Notes: generated from the letters alone by a model not told the origin. A stretch of DNA of 16,827 nucleotides from an uncultured Eubacteriales bacterium (GCA_905205855.1 CAJLFL010000018.1:1-16827), one strand, 5' to 3'. Shown: positions 8,827 through 15,830, numbered from the stretch's first letter. Numbers and translations are program-made.

Positions 8827-8855
8827 TTGACAAGTTTAAATATATGCTGTATAAT
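8827..8855 (+). promoter_or_regulatory. Promoter of the deoR-type regulator and transporter operon
   Basis: TTGACA (8827-8832), 17-base spacer, TATAAT (8850-8855): a second perfect consensus promoter, facing the opposite way. Its -35 box is only 23 bp from the -35 box of the hprK promoter. Transcription should start near 8862, leaving a leader of about 30 bases before the regulator's start. Confidence 0.88.
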
Positions 8856-8893
8856 AGCTTGCATATTATTGTATTTAGTTGGAGGTGTTGGAT

Positions 8894-9661
8894 TTGGTTG
8901 CAGATATACGTCGTGAAGAAATATGCACACTATTAAAGTCACATTCGGCAGTATCAACGGCAACACTTGCTGAACGTTTCGGCGTTTCGATAGAAACCAT
9001 ACGAAAGGATTTGCTTTTTCTTGAAAATGAGTCCAAGCTTGTAAGGGTTCATGGCGGAGCGGTTGCACATTCAAGCACAAAACCATATTTAAATCTTTCA
9101 AAACGTATGAACATAATGCGTACTGAAAAATTTGAGATTTCATGTATTGAGTCATCGCTTATAAAAAACGGTGATATAATAGCTGTAGATACCGGAAGTA
9201 CAGCCATTGAATTTATAAATGTATTAAAAGACCGGTTTGATACATTAACGATAGTTACACATTCGATGGATGTCTTTCAAAGAGCATGCAATCATAAGAA
9301 TTTTAATATTATCCTGTGCGGAGGATACTATTTACAAAATGAAAACTCATTCTACGGCAGTTTTACCACTGATATGCTTGACAAAATACATGTAGAAAAA
9401 TCGTTTATATTTCCTTATGCCTTATCATTAAAAAACGGAATATGTGACCTGAACCCTCAGCTTTCCGAAATACAAAAAAAGCTTTTCTCAATCGGTGATG
9501 AAATTGTCATACTTGCCGACAGCAGCAAATACGAAAAAAGCGCTCTTTTGAAGGTTTCGGATATGAATCCGTGTTACACATATATTTCCGACACAAAGCT
9601 GTCCGAGGAAATTAAAGCAGTTTACAGAAATAATGACATAAACATAATAACGAAAGACTGA
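8894..9661 (+). CDS. DeoR-family transcriptional regulator
   Basis: A 255-residue DeoR/GlpR-type repressor. The N-terminal winged helix-turn-helix runs from RREEICTLL to VRVHGGAVA (about 6-58), with the recognition region FGVSIETIRKDLLFLE. The C-terminal sensor domain has the phosphosugar-binding style motif VDTGST (98-103), IILCGG (139-144) and ADSSKYEKSAL (208-218). DeoR family members usually respond to phosphorylated sugars or related metabolites. I chose TTG at 8894 because GGAGGTG (8881-8887) is well placed for it; a TTG at 8879 lies upstream of that site and cannot use it. The transporter gene begins 10 bp after the stop, so the regulator probably controls its own two-gene operon. The effector cannot be read from the sequence. 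Confidence 0.9.
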   Translation: MVADIRREEICTLLKSHSAVSTATLAERFGVSIETIRKDLLFLENESKLVRVHGGAVAHSSTKPYLNLSKRMNIMRTEKFEISCIESSLIKNGDIIAVDTGSTAIEFINVLKDRFDTLTIVTHSMDVFQRACNHKNFNIILCGGYYLQNENSFYGSFTTDMLDKIHVEKSFIFPYALSLKNGICDLNPQLSEIQKKLFSIGDEIVILADSSKYEKSALLKVSDMNPCYTYISDTKLSEEIKAVYRNNDINIITKD

Positions 9662-9671
9662 GGAACGAACA

Positions 9672-10886
9672 ATGGAAAAAATAACCGATAAGAAACAAAT
9701 AAGAAACATGACGTTTCTCTTTATGATTTTGTACCTCATAAGCTATCTTACACGAATAAACTATGCAGCGATAATATCCGAGATTGTCATAGCTGAGGGA
9801 ATACAAAAATCCGTTGCTTCGCTCGCGCTGACCGCGAGCGCAATTACATACGGTATAGGACAGCTTCTAAGCGGATACATGGGCGATAGAATTGAGCCGA
9901 AAAAACTTATTTTCGGTGGGCTTTTAACCACACTGACAACGAATCTTCTTATAACGCTTTGCTCCTCTCCTTATCAAATGGCTGTTGTATGGGGGATAAA
10001 CGGTATAGCGCAAGCCTTTATGTGGCCGCCTCTGCTTAAAATAATGACATCGCTTTTCACGGAAGGCGTTTTTAAAAAGGTTTGCGTTGTTGTTTCCTGG
10101 GGAAGCGCTACGGGGACAATTCTTGTATATCTGCTGTCACCGCTATGTATTTATATTGCCGGCTGGCGTGCGATATTTATTCTTTCTGCTGCTGCCGCTG
10201 CTGTGATGGCGTTTGTATGGAGCAAAAAATGTCCGCGTGTTAAAATTGAAGTCACTGAAAATCCGACCGAAAATTTGCAAAGCGCAGCGTTTTCAGCCAA
10301 ACCGTTTCTGCTTTTGCTGCCAATTATGCTTGCTATTGTATTGCAGGGAGTTCTGCGTGACGGAGTTATGACATGGATGCCGTCATACGTTTCAGATACC
10401 TTTAACCTAAGCAACCGCATAGCAATCATGACAAGTGTTATACAGCCATTAGTAAGCATTTTTGAATCACAGATTGTATCATTTGTGTATCAAAAGTATA
10501 TTAAAAATGAAGCTATGCTTTGCTCCGTTTTATTTGCAATATCATGCGTTGTATCTACTGCACTGTTTATTTTCGGCACAAGCTCTGTAATATTGTCGAT
10601 TGTTCTTGCTGCGCTGCTTTCCGGAAGTATACACGGTGTAAACCTTATAGCGACTTGTATGATTCCTCCGTACTATAAAAAATACGGACATATTTCTCTT
10701 GTTGCCGGTGCTCTTAATTTCTGCACATACATAGGAAGCTCCGTTTCAGCGTCAGGACTGGCATTATTCTCTGAAAACTATGGCTGGCAAAACACCATTT
10801 TGCTTTGGAGTGTTCTTGCCGGTGTCGGCTGTCTGATTTGCGGTCTGCTTTACAGGAGCTGGAAAGCGTTTGTCAGGCAAGCTTAG
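9672..10886 (+). CDS. MFS transporter, organophosphate:phosphate antiporter-like
   Basis: A 404-residue polytopic membrane protein of the major facilitator superfamily with about 12 hydrophobic segments. Several features recall the OPA family (GlpT, UhpT, UhpC): an arginine early in helix 1 (SYLTRINYA, R28), the loop 2-3 motif GYMGDRIEPKKL (68-79), and NGIAQAFMWPP (110-120), which resembles the GWPP region of GlpT. WGSATGTILVYLL is the helix 4-5 region. A central hydrophilic loop (about 188-212) separates the two halves. It is coupled to the upstream DeoR-type regulator (10 bp gap, GAGGAAC before the ATG) and followed by an intrinsic terminator. Glycerol-3-phosphate or a hexose phosphate is a reasonable substrate guess, but the motifs do not decide it. 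A signalling role like UhpC is also possible. Confidence 0.85.
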   Translation: MEKITDKKQIRNMTFLFMILYLISYLTRINYAAIISEIVIAEGIQKSVASLALTASAITYGIGQLLSGYMGDRIEPKKLIFGGLLTTLTTNLLITLCSSPYQMAVVWGINGIAQAFMWPPLLKIMTSLFTEGVFKKVCVVVSWGSATGTILVYLLSPLCIYIAGWRAIFILSAAAAAVMAFVWSKKCPRVKIEVTENPTENLQSAAFSAKPFLLLLPIMLAIVLQGVLRDGVMTWMPSYVSDTFNLSNRIAIMTSVIQPLVSIFESQIVSFVYQKYIKNEAMLCSVLFAISCVVSTALFIFGTSSVILSIVLAALLSGSIHGVNLIATCMIPPYYKKYGHISLVAGALNFCTYIGSSVSASGLALFSENYGWQNTILLWSVLAGVGCLICGLLYRSWKAFVRQA

Positions 10887-10909
10887 CTGAAAGATAATAT
10901 TAGCTGTTT

Positions 10910-10965
10910 CAAGAGGAATTTATAACTTTTTAAGATTTTTTCTAAATTCCTCTTGATTTTTTTTA
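10910..10965 (+). terminator. Intrinsic terminator after the transporter gene
   Basis: CAAGAGGAATTTA (10910-10922) and its exact complement TAAATTCCTCTTG (10943-10955) form a 13-bp stem around a 20-base loop, followed by A and eight Ts. It begins 23 bp after the transporter stop. Its 3' arm overlaps the -35 box of the tRNA promoter. Confidence 0.85.
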
Positions 10966-10981
10966 TAAGATGTAGTATACT
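10953..10981 (+). promoter_or_regulatory. tRNA-Pro promoter
   Basis: TTGATT (10953-10958), 17-base spacer, TATACT (10976-10981), ending 14 bases before the mature tRNA 5' end. The -35 box is embedded in the terminator stem of the upstream operon. Confidence 0.7.
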
Positions 10982-10995
10982 ATTTAATGTTGCGG

Positions 10996-11072
10996 CGGGG
11001 TGTGGCTCAGTTTGGTAGAGTACCTGAATGGGGTTCAGGTGGCCGCTGGTTCGAATCCAGTCACTCCGACCA
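10996..11072 (+). tRNA. tRNA-Pro (anticodon GGG)
   Basis: The 77-base cloverleaf is complete. The acceptor stem is CGGGGTG/CACTCCG with discriminator A and an encoded CCA. The D arm is GCTC/GAGT with a GG in the loop. The anticodon stem CCTGA/TCAGG holds the loop ATGGGGT with anticodon GGG at 11030-11032. The T arm is GCTGG-TTCGAAT-CCAGT. GGG reads proline codon CCC (and CCU by wobble); G37 next to the anticodon is typical of proline tRNAs. It has its own promoter and terminator, so it is a monocistronic transcript. Confidence 0.97.
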
Positions 11073-11077
11073 ATAAA

Positions 11078-11112
11078 ACAAAAACCGCCGAATTTCGGTG
11101 GTTTTTGTTTTT
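11078..11112 (+). terminator. Intrinsic terminator of tRNA-Pro
   Basis: A 13-position stem (11078-11090 with 11096-11108, one G-T pair) closes the 5-base loop AATTT. The ascending arm is A-rich with CCGCCG, and the descending arm runs into a T tract. It starts 5 bases after the tRNA CCA. Confidence 0.88.
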
Positions 11113-11133
11113 GCTTACACGTTTTATTGTATT

Positions 11134-11418
11134 TTATCCATTCAGCCTATACAAAATTGTTATATATCTTAAATCCTTGTCATCAAGATTTAAGCCGCTG
11201 CCATCACCTTTGATTATGCCGCTATCAACCGCCCATTTGACCACCTTGCGCGCGCTCTGCGGCTCGTTGTCACTACCAACTTTTTGTGAGTATGCCTGCG
11301 GCACTAAAGCCCTTGATTTTACTGCATTTTTCGTAAAGCCCTGTAAATGACATTCGGCTAAAGTTTTGCTTGATTTTTTAGTAAAACCGAATATACTATT
11401 TAATGGTGATGCTTTATC
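11134..11418 (-). pseudogene. Start-less coding remnant with an SLH/lysin-like C-terminus
   Basis: On the minus strand a 94-codon open stretch runs from just after TAG (11419-11421) to TAA (11134-11136) with no ATG, GTG or TTG start at a usable place. Its end, KWAVDSGIIKGDGSG followed by LNLDDKDLRYITILYRLNG, resembles the repeat unit of S-layer-homology domains and the tail of some phage-type cell-wall lysins (WAV..GI..GDG...TR...ILYRL). The first half is unidentified and contains an imperfect internal duplication (GFTKKSSKTLAE, GFTKNAVKSRAL). Local GC is higher than in the surroundings (for example near 11245-11270). I read it as a decayed C-terminal fragment of a secreted or phage protein, or part of a dispersed intergenic repeat. 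The remainder of the interval from 11113 to 11512 holds only the promoter-like element listed separately. Confidence 0.5.
11370..11397 (+). promoter_or_regulatory. Second promoter-like element, near-copy of the tRNA promoter
   Basis: TTGATT (11370-11375), 16-base spacer, TATACT (11392-11397). It shares CTTGATTTTTT and the 14-mer TATACTATTTAATG with the tRNA-Pro promoter about 415 bp upstream. It may serve ybaK with a leader of about 110 bases. Confidence 0.45.
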
Positions 11419-11512
11419 CTAAACCGATATGATTTTTAATTACATGAAATATCGGGCTTTATTCTCTTTTGACCGACAGAAAAAAGTAATCGTACGGAGG
11501 TAAAAAACACAA

Positions 11513-12001
11513 ATGGCTTCAAAAGATAAATCAGAGCAAAAAACGAATGTTATGCGGATTTTGGATCAAGCCAAGATTTCATACAACCACTATTGTTATG
11601 CCGACACAGACGCCATAAGCGGACTTGAGATTACCGAGGTTCTGAATCAAAATCCGGACAGGGTATTTAAAACTCTTGTGACAGTAGGCAAATCAAAAGA
11701 ACATTACGTATTTGTTGTTCCGGTTTCATCCGAACTCGATTTAAAAAAAGCCGCCAAATCAGTCGGTGACAAATCTGTCGAGATGGTAAAATCAAAAGAG
11801 CTTCTTCCTCTTACCGGATATATTCACGGCGGCTGCTCTCCAATAGGGATGAAAAAGTTTTTTAAAACAGTAGTAGATGAAAGCGCTTTAAACTTTGACA
11901 GTATATTATTCAGCGCCGGAAAAATCGGTTATCAGGTGGAGATTGCTCCAAATGATTTAAAGAAAATAATAAAATTTGATTATGCCGATTTGAAAAAATA
12001 G
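11513..12001 (+). CDS. ybaK: YbaK/EbsC-family Cys-tRNA(Pro) deacylase
   Basis: YbaK is a free-standing editing enzyme that hydrolyses Cys-tRNA(Pro), the product of prolyl-tRNA synthetase mischarging, and so prevents cysteine being inserted at proline codons. The 162 residues match the family length. Visible are the lysine in RVFKTLVTVG (K53), corresponding to the essential lysine of the family, YVFVVPVSSELDLKKAAK (65-82), the signature GGCSPIGMKK (106-115), and the closing GYQVEIAPNDL. The ATG follows GGAGG (11496-11500) at a rather long 12-base spacing. It is a single-gene unit ending at the bidirectional terminator shared with gpmI. The tRNA-Pro gene lies 440 bp upstream on the same strand, separated by its own terminator. 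Confidence 0.92.
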   Translation: MASKDKSEQKTNVMRILDQAKISYNHYCYADTDAISGLEITEVLNQNPDRVFKTLVTVGKSKEHYVFVVPVSSELDLKKAAKSVGDKSVEMVKSKELLPLTGYIHGGCSPIGMKKFFKTVVDESALNFDSILFSAGKIGYQVEIAPNDLKKIIKFDYADLKK

Positions 12002-12021
12002 ACTTATAATAAAATTTTAAG

Positions 12022-12047
12022 GGCGGTGCAAAATATTTTGCACCGCC
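12022..12047. terminator. Bidirectional terminator between ybaK and gpmI
   Basis: A perfect 26-base palindrome (13-bp arms, GGCGGTGCAAAAT and its complement) lies between the converging 3' ends. T-rich sequence follows on the plus side (TTTGCTGTTT) and a weaker T-rich stretch on the minus side, so it can stop transcripts from both directions. Confidence 0.85.
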
Positions 12048-12055
12048 TTTGCTGT

Positions 12056-13585
12056 TTATTTAATCAATAAACTCTCTCCGGTCATCTCGCTCGGTTTTTC
12101 AAGTCCCATCAAATCAAGCATCGTGGGAGCCAAATCCGCAAGACGTCCGTTTTTAAGCTCCTTTGCACCGCCGCCGATAAGAACAAGCGGTACAACATTT
12201 GTTGTATGTGCCGTAAACGGGCCACCGGTTTCATAGTTAACCATCTGATCAGCATTACCGTGGTCTGCAGTTATTAAGGCTTTTCCACCCATTTTAAGTA
12301 TGGCATTAACAACTCTGCCGAGGCATTCGTCAACAGTTTCCACCGCCTTGACGGCTGCTTCAAACACTCCTGTATGACCTACCATATCACAATTTGCAAA
12401 GTTTAAAACTACTACGTCGTATTCTCCGCTTTCTATTCGCTTAACAACCTCATCGGTTACCTCCGGCGCACTCATCTCCGGCTGAAGATCATATGTTGCA
12501 ACCTTAGGTGAGTTAATCAGCGCTCTGTCTTCACCGTCATAGACCTGTTCTACACCGCCGTTGAAGAAAAACGTAACATGTGCATATTTTTCGGTTTCGG
12601 CTATACGAAGCTGTCTTAAACCTTTTTTGCTGATATACTCTCCAAATGTATTACTGAGCGATTCCGGTTTAAAAGCTACCTCAACATTAGGCATTGTTGC
12701 ATCATACTTTGTCATGCATACATAGTATGTTTTAAAGAATTTCCTATCAAAACCGCTAAAGTCAGGATCGACTATTGTTCTGGTAATCTCACGGGCACGA
12801 TCCGGTCTAAAGTTAAAGAAGATGACTGAATCGTTTTCCTGTATTTTGCCTACAGGGGCGCCGTCCTTAACTATAACAGTAGGTACGACAAACTCATCCG
12901 TTACGTCATTGTTATAGCTTTCATTCATAGCCGTAACCGCAGATTCACAAGTATTTCCCTCGCCGAGAACCATAGCGTTATATGCTTTTTCAACGCGCTC
13001 CCAGCGATTGTCACGATCCATTGCATAATATCTGCCCATAACGGTCGCAATATCACCAACACCGATTTGGCGGATTTGTGAGACAAGTTCTTCAACAAAG
13101 CCTGCACCGGACTTCGGCGGAACATCCCTGCCGTCCATAAAGCAGTGCACATGAACATTCTCTATACCGTTTTCTTTTGCAAGACGAAGAAGTCCGTACA
13201 AATGCTTATTGTGGCTATGAACACCGCCGTTTGAAAGTAATCCTGCAAAATGCAATGCGCTGTTATTCTTTTTGCAGTTTTCAAGGGCGCCGAGCAGCGC
13301 CGGGTTTTTAAAGAAATCACCATCATCTATTGATTTTGTAATACGTGTAAGCTCCTGATAAACTATTCTGCCGGCACCGATGTTGGTATGTCCGACCTCA
13401 GAGTTTCCCATTTGTCCGTCCGGAAGTCCTACATCCATTCCGGAAGCGTGAACAATAGAATGAGGGCATTCCTTGAGGTATTTATCCATATTCGGAGTTT
13501 TAGCAGCATATATAGCATTTCCGTCATGACGGTCATTTACGCCGTATCCGTCCATTATAATTAAAGCATATGGTTTTTTGCTCAT
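12056..13585 (-). CDS. gpmI: 2,3-bisphosphoglycerate-independent phosphoglycerate mutase
   Basis: Interconverts 3- and 2-phosphoglycerate in glycolysis using a manganese-dependent phosphoserine mechanism. The 509 residues are the standard iPGM length. The N-terminal metal ligand is in LIIMDGYGVND (D12). The phosphorylated serine is S62 in MGNSEVGHTNIGAGR. MDGRDVPPKSG (150-160) and DRDNRWERVEKAY mark the transferase domain, and ITADHGNADQM near residue 445 carries C-terminal metal ligands. It is the last gene of the pgk-tpiA-gpmI operon, 73 bp after tpiA, and stops 8 bp before the shared palindrome. Codon use and style match its neighbours; nothing suggests transfer. Confidence 0.97.
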   Translation of the reverse strand: MSKKPYALIIMDGYGVNDRHDGNAIYAAKTPNMDKYLKECPHSIVHASGMDVGLPDGQMGNSEVGHTNIGAGRIVYQELTRITKSIDDGDFFKNPALLGALENCKKNNSALHFAGLLSNGGVHSHNKHLYGLLRLAKENGIENVHVHCFMDGRDVPPKSGAGFVEELVSQIRQIGVGDIATVMGRYYAMDRDNRWERVEKAYNAMVLGEGNTCESAVTAMNESYNNDVTDEFVVPTVIVKDGAPVGKIQENDSVIFFNFRPDRAREITRTIVDPDFSGFDRKFFKTYYVCMTKYDATMPNVEVAFKPESLSNTFGEYISKKGLRQLRIAETEKYAHVTFFFNGGVEQVYDGEDRALINSPKVATYDLQPEMSAPEVTDEVVKRIESGEYDVVVLNFANCDMVGHTGVFEAAVKAVETVDECLGRVVNAILKMGGKALITADHGNADQMVNYETGGPFTAHTTNVVPLVLIGGGAKELKNGRLADLAPTMLDLMGLEKPSEMTGESLLIK

Positions 13586-13620
13586 TTATAATCATGCCTT
13601 TCTGTAATAATTTAATGTTT

Positions 13621-13648
13621 TAAAGCTGCCGCATACGCAGCAGCTTTA
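13621..13648 (-). other. Intergenic hairpin between tpiA and gpmI
   Basis: TAAAGCTGC (13621-13629) and GCAGCTTTA (13640-13648) form a 9-bp stem around a 10-base loop in the 73-bp gap inside the glycolytic operon. On the minus strand it is followed by TAAAACATT, not a real T tract, so it is more likely an mRNA-stabilising or attenuating hairpin than a full terminator. Confidence 0.55.
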
Positions 13649-13658
13649 TATTGAAATC

Positions 13659-14411
13659 TTATTTTGCCACAGCAATGATTACAGCAAAATCATCCGGCTT
13701 AAGGCTTGCGCCGCCGATAAGACCACCGTCAATATTCGGCTTTGACAAAAGCTCTGCCGCATTGCCGGCGTTCATGCTGCCGCCGTATTGAATACGTACA
13801 GCTTCAGAAACCTCTGCGCCGTACAGATTCTTGATTGTTTCACGGATTATTCCGCAAACCTCGTCAGCCTGATCTGCAGTAGCAGTCTTGCCTGTTCCGA
13901 TTGCCCATACCGGCTCATATGCGATGACAATGTTCTTTACATCCGCAGCATCTATACCAAGCAAAGCAATCTTTGTCTGACGGCGAACAGTATCGTCCAT
14001 GATACCCTGTTCACGCTCAGTAAGGCTTTCGCCTACACATACGATAGGTTTAAGTCCGGCAGCTATAGCAGCCTTTGTACGCAGATTTACGGTTTCATCT
14101 GTTTCACCAAAATACTGACGTCTTTCCGAGTGACCTATAATAACATACTCTACTCCTGCCTCGGTAAGCATATTTGCAGCAAGCTCTCCGGTATATGCGC
14201 CGCTTTCTTTAAAATGCACATTCTGTGCGCCGACAGCAACGTTGCTGCCCTTTGCAGCCTCAACGGCTGCCGGAATGCAGATTGCAGTCGGGCAAACAAC
14301 TACGTCGCACGCTGCGCCTGCCGCTTTTGATACGATTGCCTCTGTCAAGGTCTTTGCCTCTGACGGAGTTTTATTCATTTTCCAGTTACCTGCAATAATC
14401 TTCTTTCTCAT
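13659..14411 (-). CDS. tpiA: Triosephosphate isomerase
   Basis: Interconverts dihydroxyacetone phosphate and glyceraldehyde-3-phosphate in the cytoplasm. The 250-residue TIM barrel carries all key residues: K11 in AGNWKMNK, the electrophile H94 in IIGHSERRQYF, the catalytic base E166 in AYEPVWAIGTGKTAT (which also contains the flexible lid), and the phosphate-binding YGGSMNAGN and GGLIGGASL near the C-terminus. The ATG follows AAGGAGAGG at good spacing. It lies 95 bp after pgk and 73 bp before gpmI in the glycolytic operon. Confidence 0.97.
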   Translation of the reverse strand: MRKKIIAGNWKMNKTPSEAKTLTEAIVSKAAGAACDVVVCPTAICIPAAVEAAKGSNVAVGAQNVHFKESGAYTGELAANMLTEAGVEYVIIGHSERRQYFGETDETVNLRTKAAIAAGLKPIVCVGESLTEREQGIMDDTVRRQTKIALLGIDAADVKNIVIAYEPVWAIGTGKTATADQADEVCGIIRETIKNLYGAEVSEAVRIQYGGSMNAGNAAELLSKPNIDGGLIGGASLKPDDFAVIIAVAK

Positions 14412-14506
14412 TGTAAACCTCTCCTTTATTAAGTCCGCAGCCGATAGGCAAAACGGAAACTGAAAACATATGCGCTGTAATTATAAACCGCAAATTCTCA
14501 GGTTCA

Positions 14507-15721
14507 TTATTTGCAACAGCATTTGTCATCCAAAGCAGCAACGCCCGGAAGCTCTTTACCCTCCAAGAATTCCATAGACGCACCGCCGCCAGTGGAAATA
14601 TGAGTCATCTTGTCACCGAAGCCAAGCTGGTTTACAGCAGCTGCACTGTCACCGCCGCCGATAATGGTTGTTGCATCGGTATTAGCCAAAGCTTCAGCCA
14701 CTGCTATTGTACCCTTTGCGAGAGTCGGGTTCTCAAATACACCCATAGGACCGTTCCACACAACTGTCTTTGCAGATTTTACTTCGCTTGCAAACAGCTC
14801 TCTTGTCTTTTCGCCTATATCAAGTCCCATCATATCAGCCGGAATCTCAGATGCCGGAACTGTTTTTACTTCTATTTCAGCGTCAATAGGATTCGGGAAA
14901 TCCTTTGTGATTACATTGTCTATCGGCAGAAGCAGCTTTTTGCCGAGGTCTTCTGCCTTCTTCATCATTTCTCTGCAGTAATCAAGCTTTTCGTCATCAA
15001 CAAGTGATGTACCGACTTCATAGCCCTTTGCCTTCTGGAAGGTATAAGCCATACCGCCGCCGATAATCAGCGTATCGCATTTTTCAAGAAGATTGGAGAT
15101 AACATTAAGCTTATCCGCAACCTTAGCACCGCCGAGAATTGCAACCAACGGACGTGTAGGATTGTCTATAGCATTGCCTAAGAATTTAAGCTCTTTGCCG
15201 AGCAAATAACCTGCAACCGACGGCTTGAGATATTCCGTTACACCAACGGTAGAGCAATGTGCACGGTGAGCACTTCCAAAAGCGTCATTTACAAACATAT
15301 CGGCAAGTGATGCAAGCTCTTTGCTGAATTTCTCACCGTTTTTGGTTTCCTCTGCACGATATCTTGTATTCTGGAGAAGTACAACATCGCCGTCCTGCAT
15401 AGCCGCAACTGCCTTTTTGGCATTCTCGCCGACTACGTTATCATCAGCGGCAAATACAATCTCTTTGCCGAGATGCTCAGACAGACGCGCAGCAACCGGT
15501 GCCAACGAAAGTTCCGGCTTCGGCTCGCCCTTAGGCTTGCCCATATGAGAGCAAAGGATTACCTTTGCACCATCGTCAATAAGCTTTTTGATAGTGGGCA
15601 ATGCACCTACTATTCTTGTTTCATCAGTGATCTTTCCATCCTTAATCGGAACGTTAAAGTCACAGCGAACCAAGACCTTTTTACCCTTTGCCTGAATGTC
15701 ATCACCTGTTTTTTTGTTCAT
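14507..15721 (-). CDS. pgk: Phosphoglycerate kinase
   Basis: Transfers phosphate from 1,3-bisphosphoglycerate to ADP, the first ATP-forming step of glycolysis. At 404 residues it is slightly longer than the usual ~395. Substrate-binding LVRCDFNVPIKDGKITDE (R19, D21, N23) lies near the start, followed by LCSHMGKPKGEPKPE. The hinge and nucleotide site show AILGGAKVADKL, VWNGPMGVFE and IGGGDSAAAVNQLG, and STGGGASMEFLEGKELPGV closes the protein. An unusual short tail (DDKCCCK) with three consecutive cysteines follows the normal end. The ATG has AGGAGG upstream. It is the first gene of the operon, with its own promoter; gapA, often upstream of pgk in Bacillota, is not here. Confidence 0.97.
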   Translation of the reverse strand: MNKKTGDDIQAKGKKVLVRCDFNVPIKDGKITDETRIVGALPTIKKLIDDGAKVILCSHMGKPKGEPKPELSLAPVAARLSEHLGKEIVFAADDNVVGENAKKAVAAMQDGDVVLLQNTRYRAEETKNGEKFSKELASLADMFVNDAFGSAHRAHCSTVGVTEYLKPSVAGYLLGKELKFLGNAIDNPTRPLVAILGGAKVADKLNVISNLLEKCDTLIIGGGMAYTFQKAKGYEVGTSLVDDEKLDYCREMMKKAEDLGKKLLLPIDNVITKDFPNPIDAEIEVKTVPASEIPADMMGLDIGEKTRELFASEVKSAKTVVWNGPMGVFENPTLAKGTIAVAEALANTDATTIIGGGDSAAAVNQLGFGDKMTHISTGGGASMEFLEGKELPGVAALDDKCCCK

Positions 15722-15749
15722 TTCAAATACCTCCTGTATTTATAAAAGT

Positions 15750-15765
15750 ATCTCTTTTCAGAGAT
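15750..15765 (-). other. 5' leader hairpin of pgk
   Basis: On the minus strand ATCTCT-GAAA-AGAGAT gives a 6-bp stem with a GAAA tetraloop, about 30 bases before the pgk start and within the predicted leader. No T tract follows directly, so it may stabilise the mRNA 5' end. Confidence 0.4.
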
Positions 15766-15801
15766 TGATAACTTTTCATAAGTATTAAAACACTTTTCTT
15801 T

Positions 15802-15830
15802 ATTTTATCCTAATTCGAAAAATTTATCAA
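15802..15830 (-). promoter_or_regulatory. pgk operon promoter
   Basis: On the minus strand TTGATA (15825-15830) and TAAAAT (15802-15807) are 17 bases apart, and TAGGA precedes the -10 box. The start of transcription would be near 15795, giving a leader of about 75 bases. A 9-bp inverted repeat (15787-15795 and 15829-15837) brackets the promoter. Confidence 0.7.

Noticed and set aside
8879..8893. Upstream TTG start for the DeoR-type regulator
   Set aside because: TTG 8879 lies before the GGAGGTG ribosome site at 8881-8887, so TTG 8894 is the better start; the same reasoning moves the ECF-like gene from 15972 to 15987.
11000..11350. Plus-strand open frame of 116 codons beginning inside tRNA-Pro
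   Set aside because: It overlaps the mature tRNA and its terminator; the protein-like signal in this interval is on the minus strand.
13788..14330. A 180-codon plus-strand frame opposite tpiA
   Set aside because: Cysteine- and serine-rich antisense shadow of a fully conserved enzyme.
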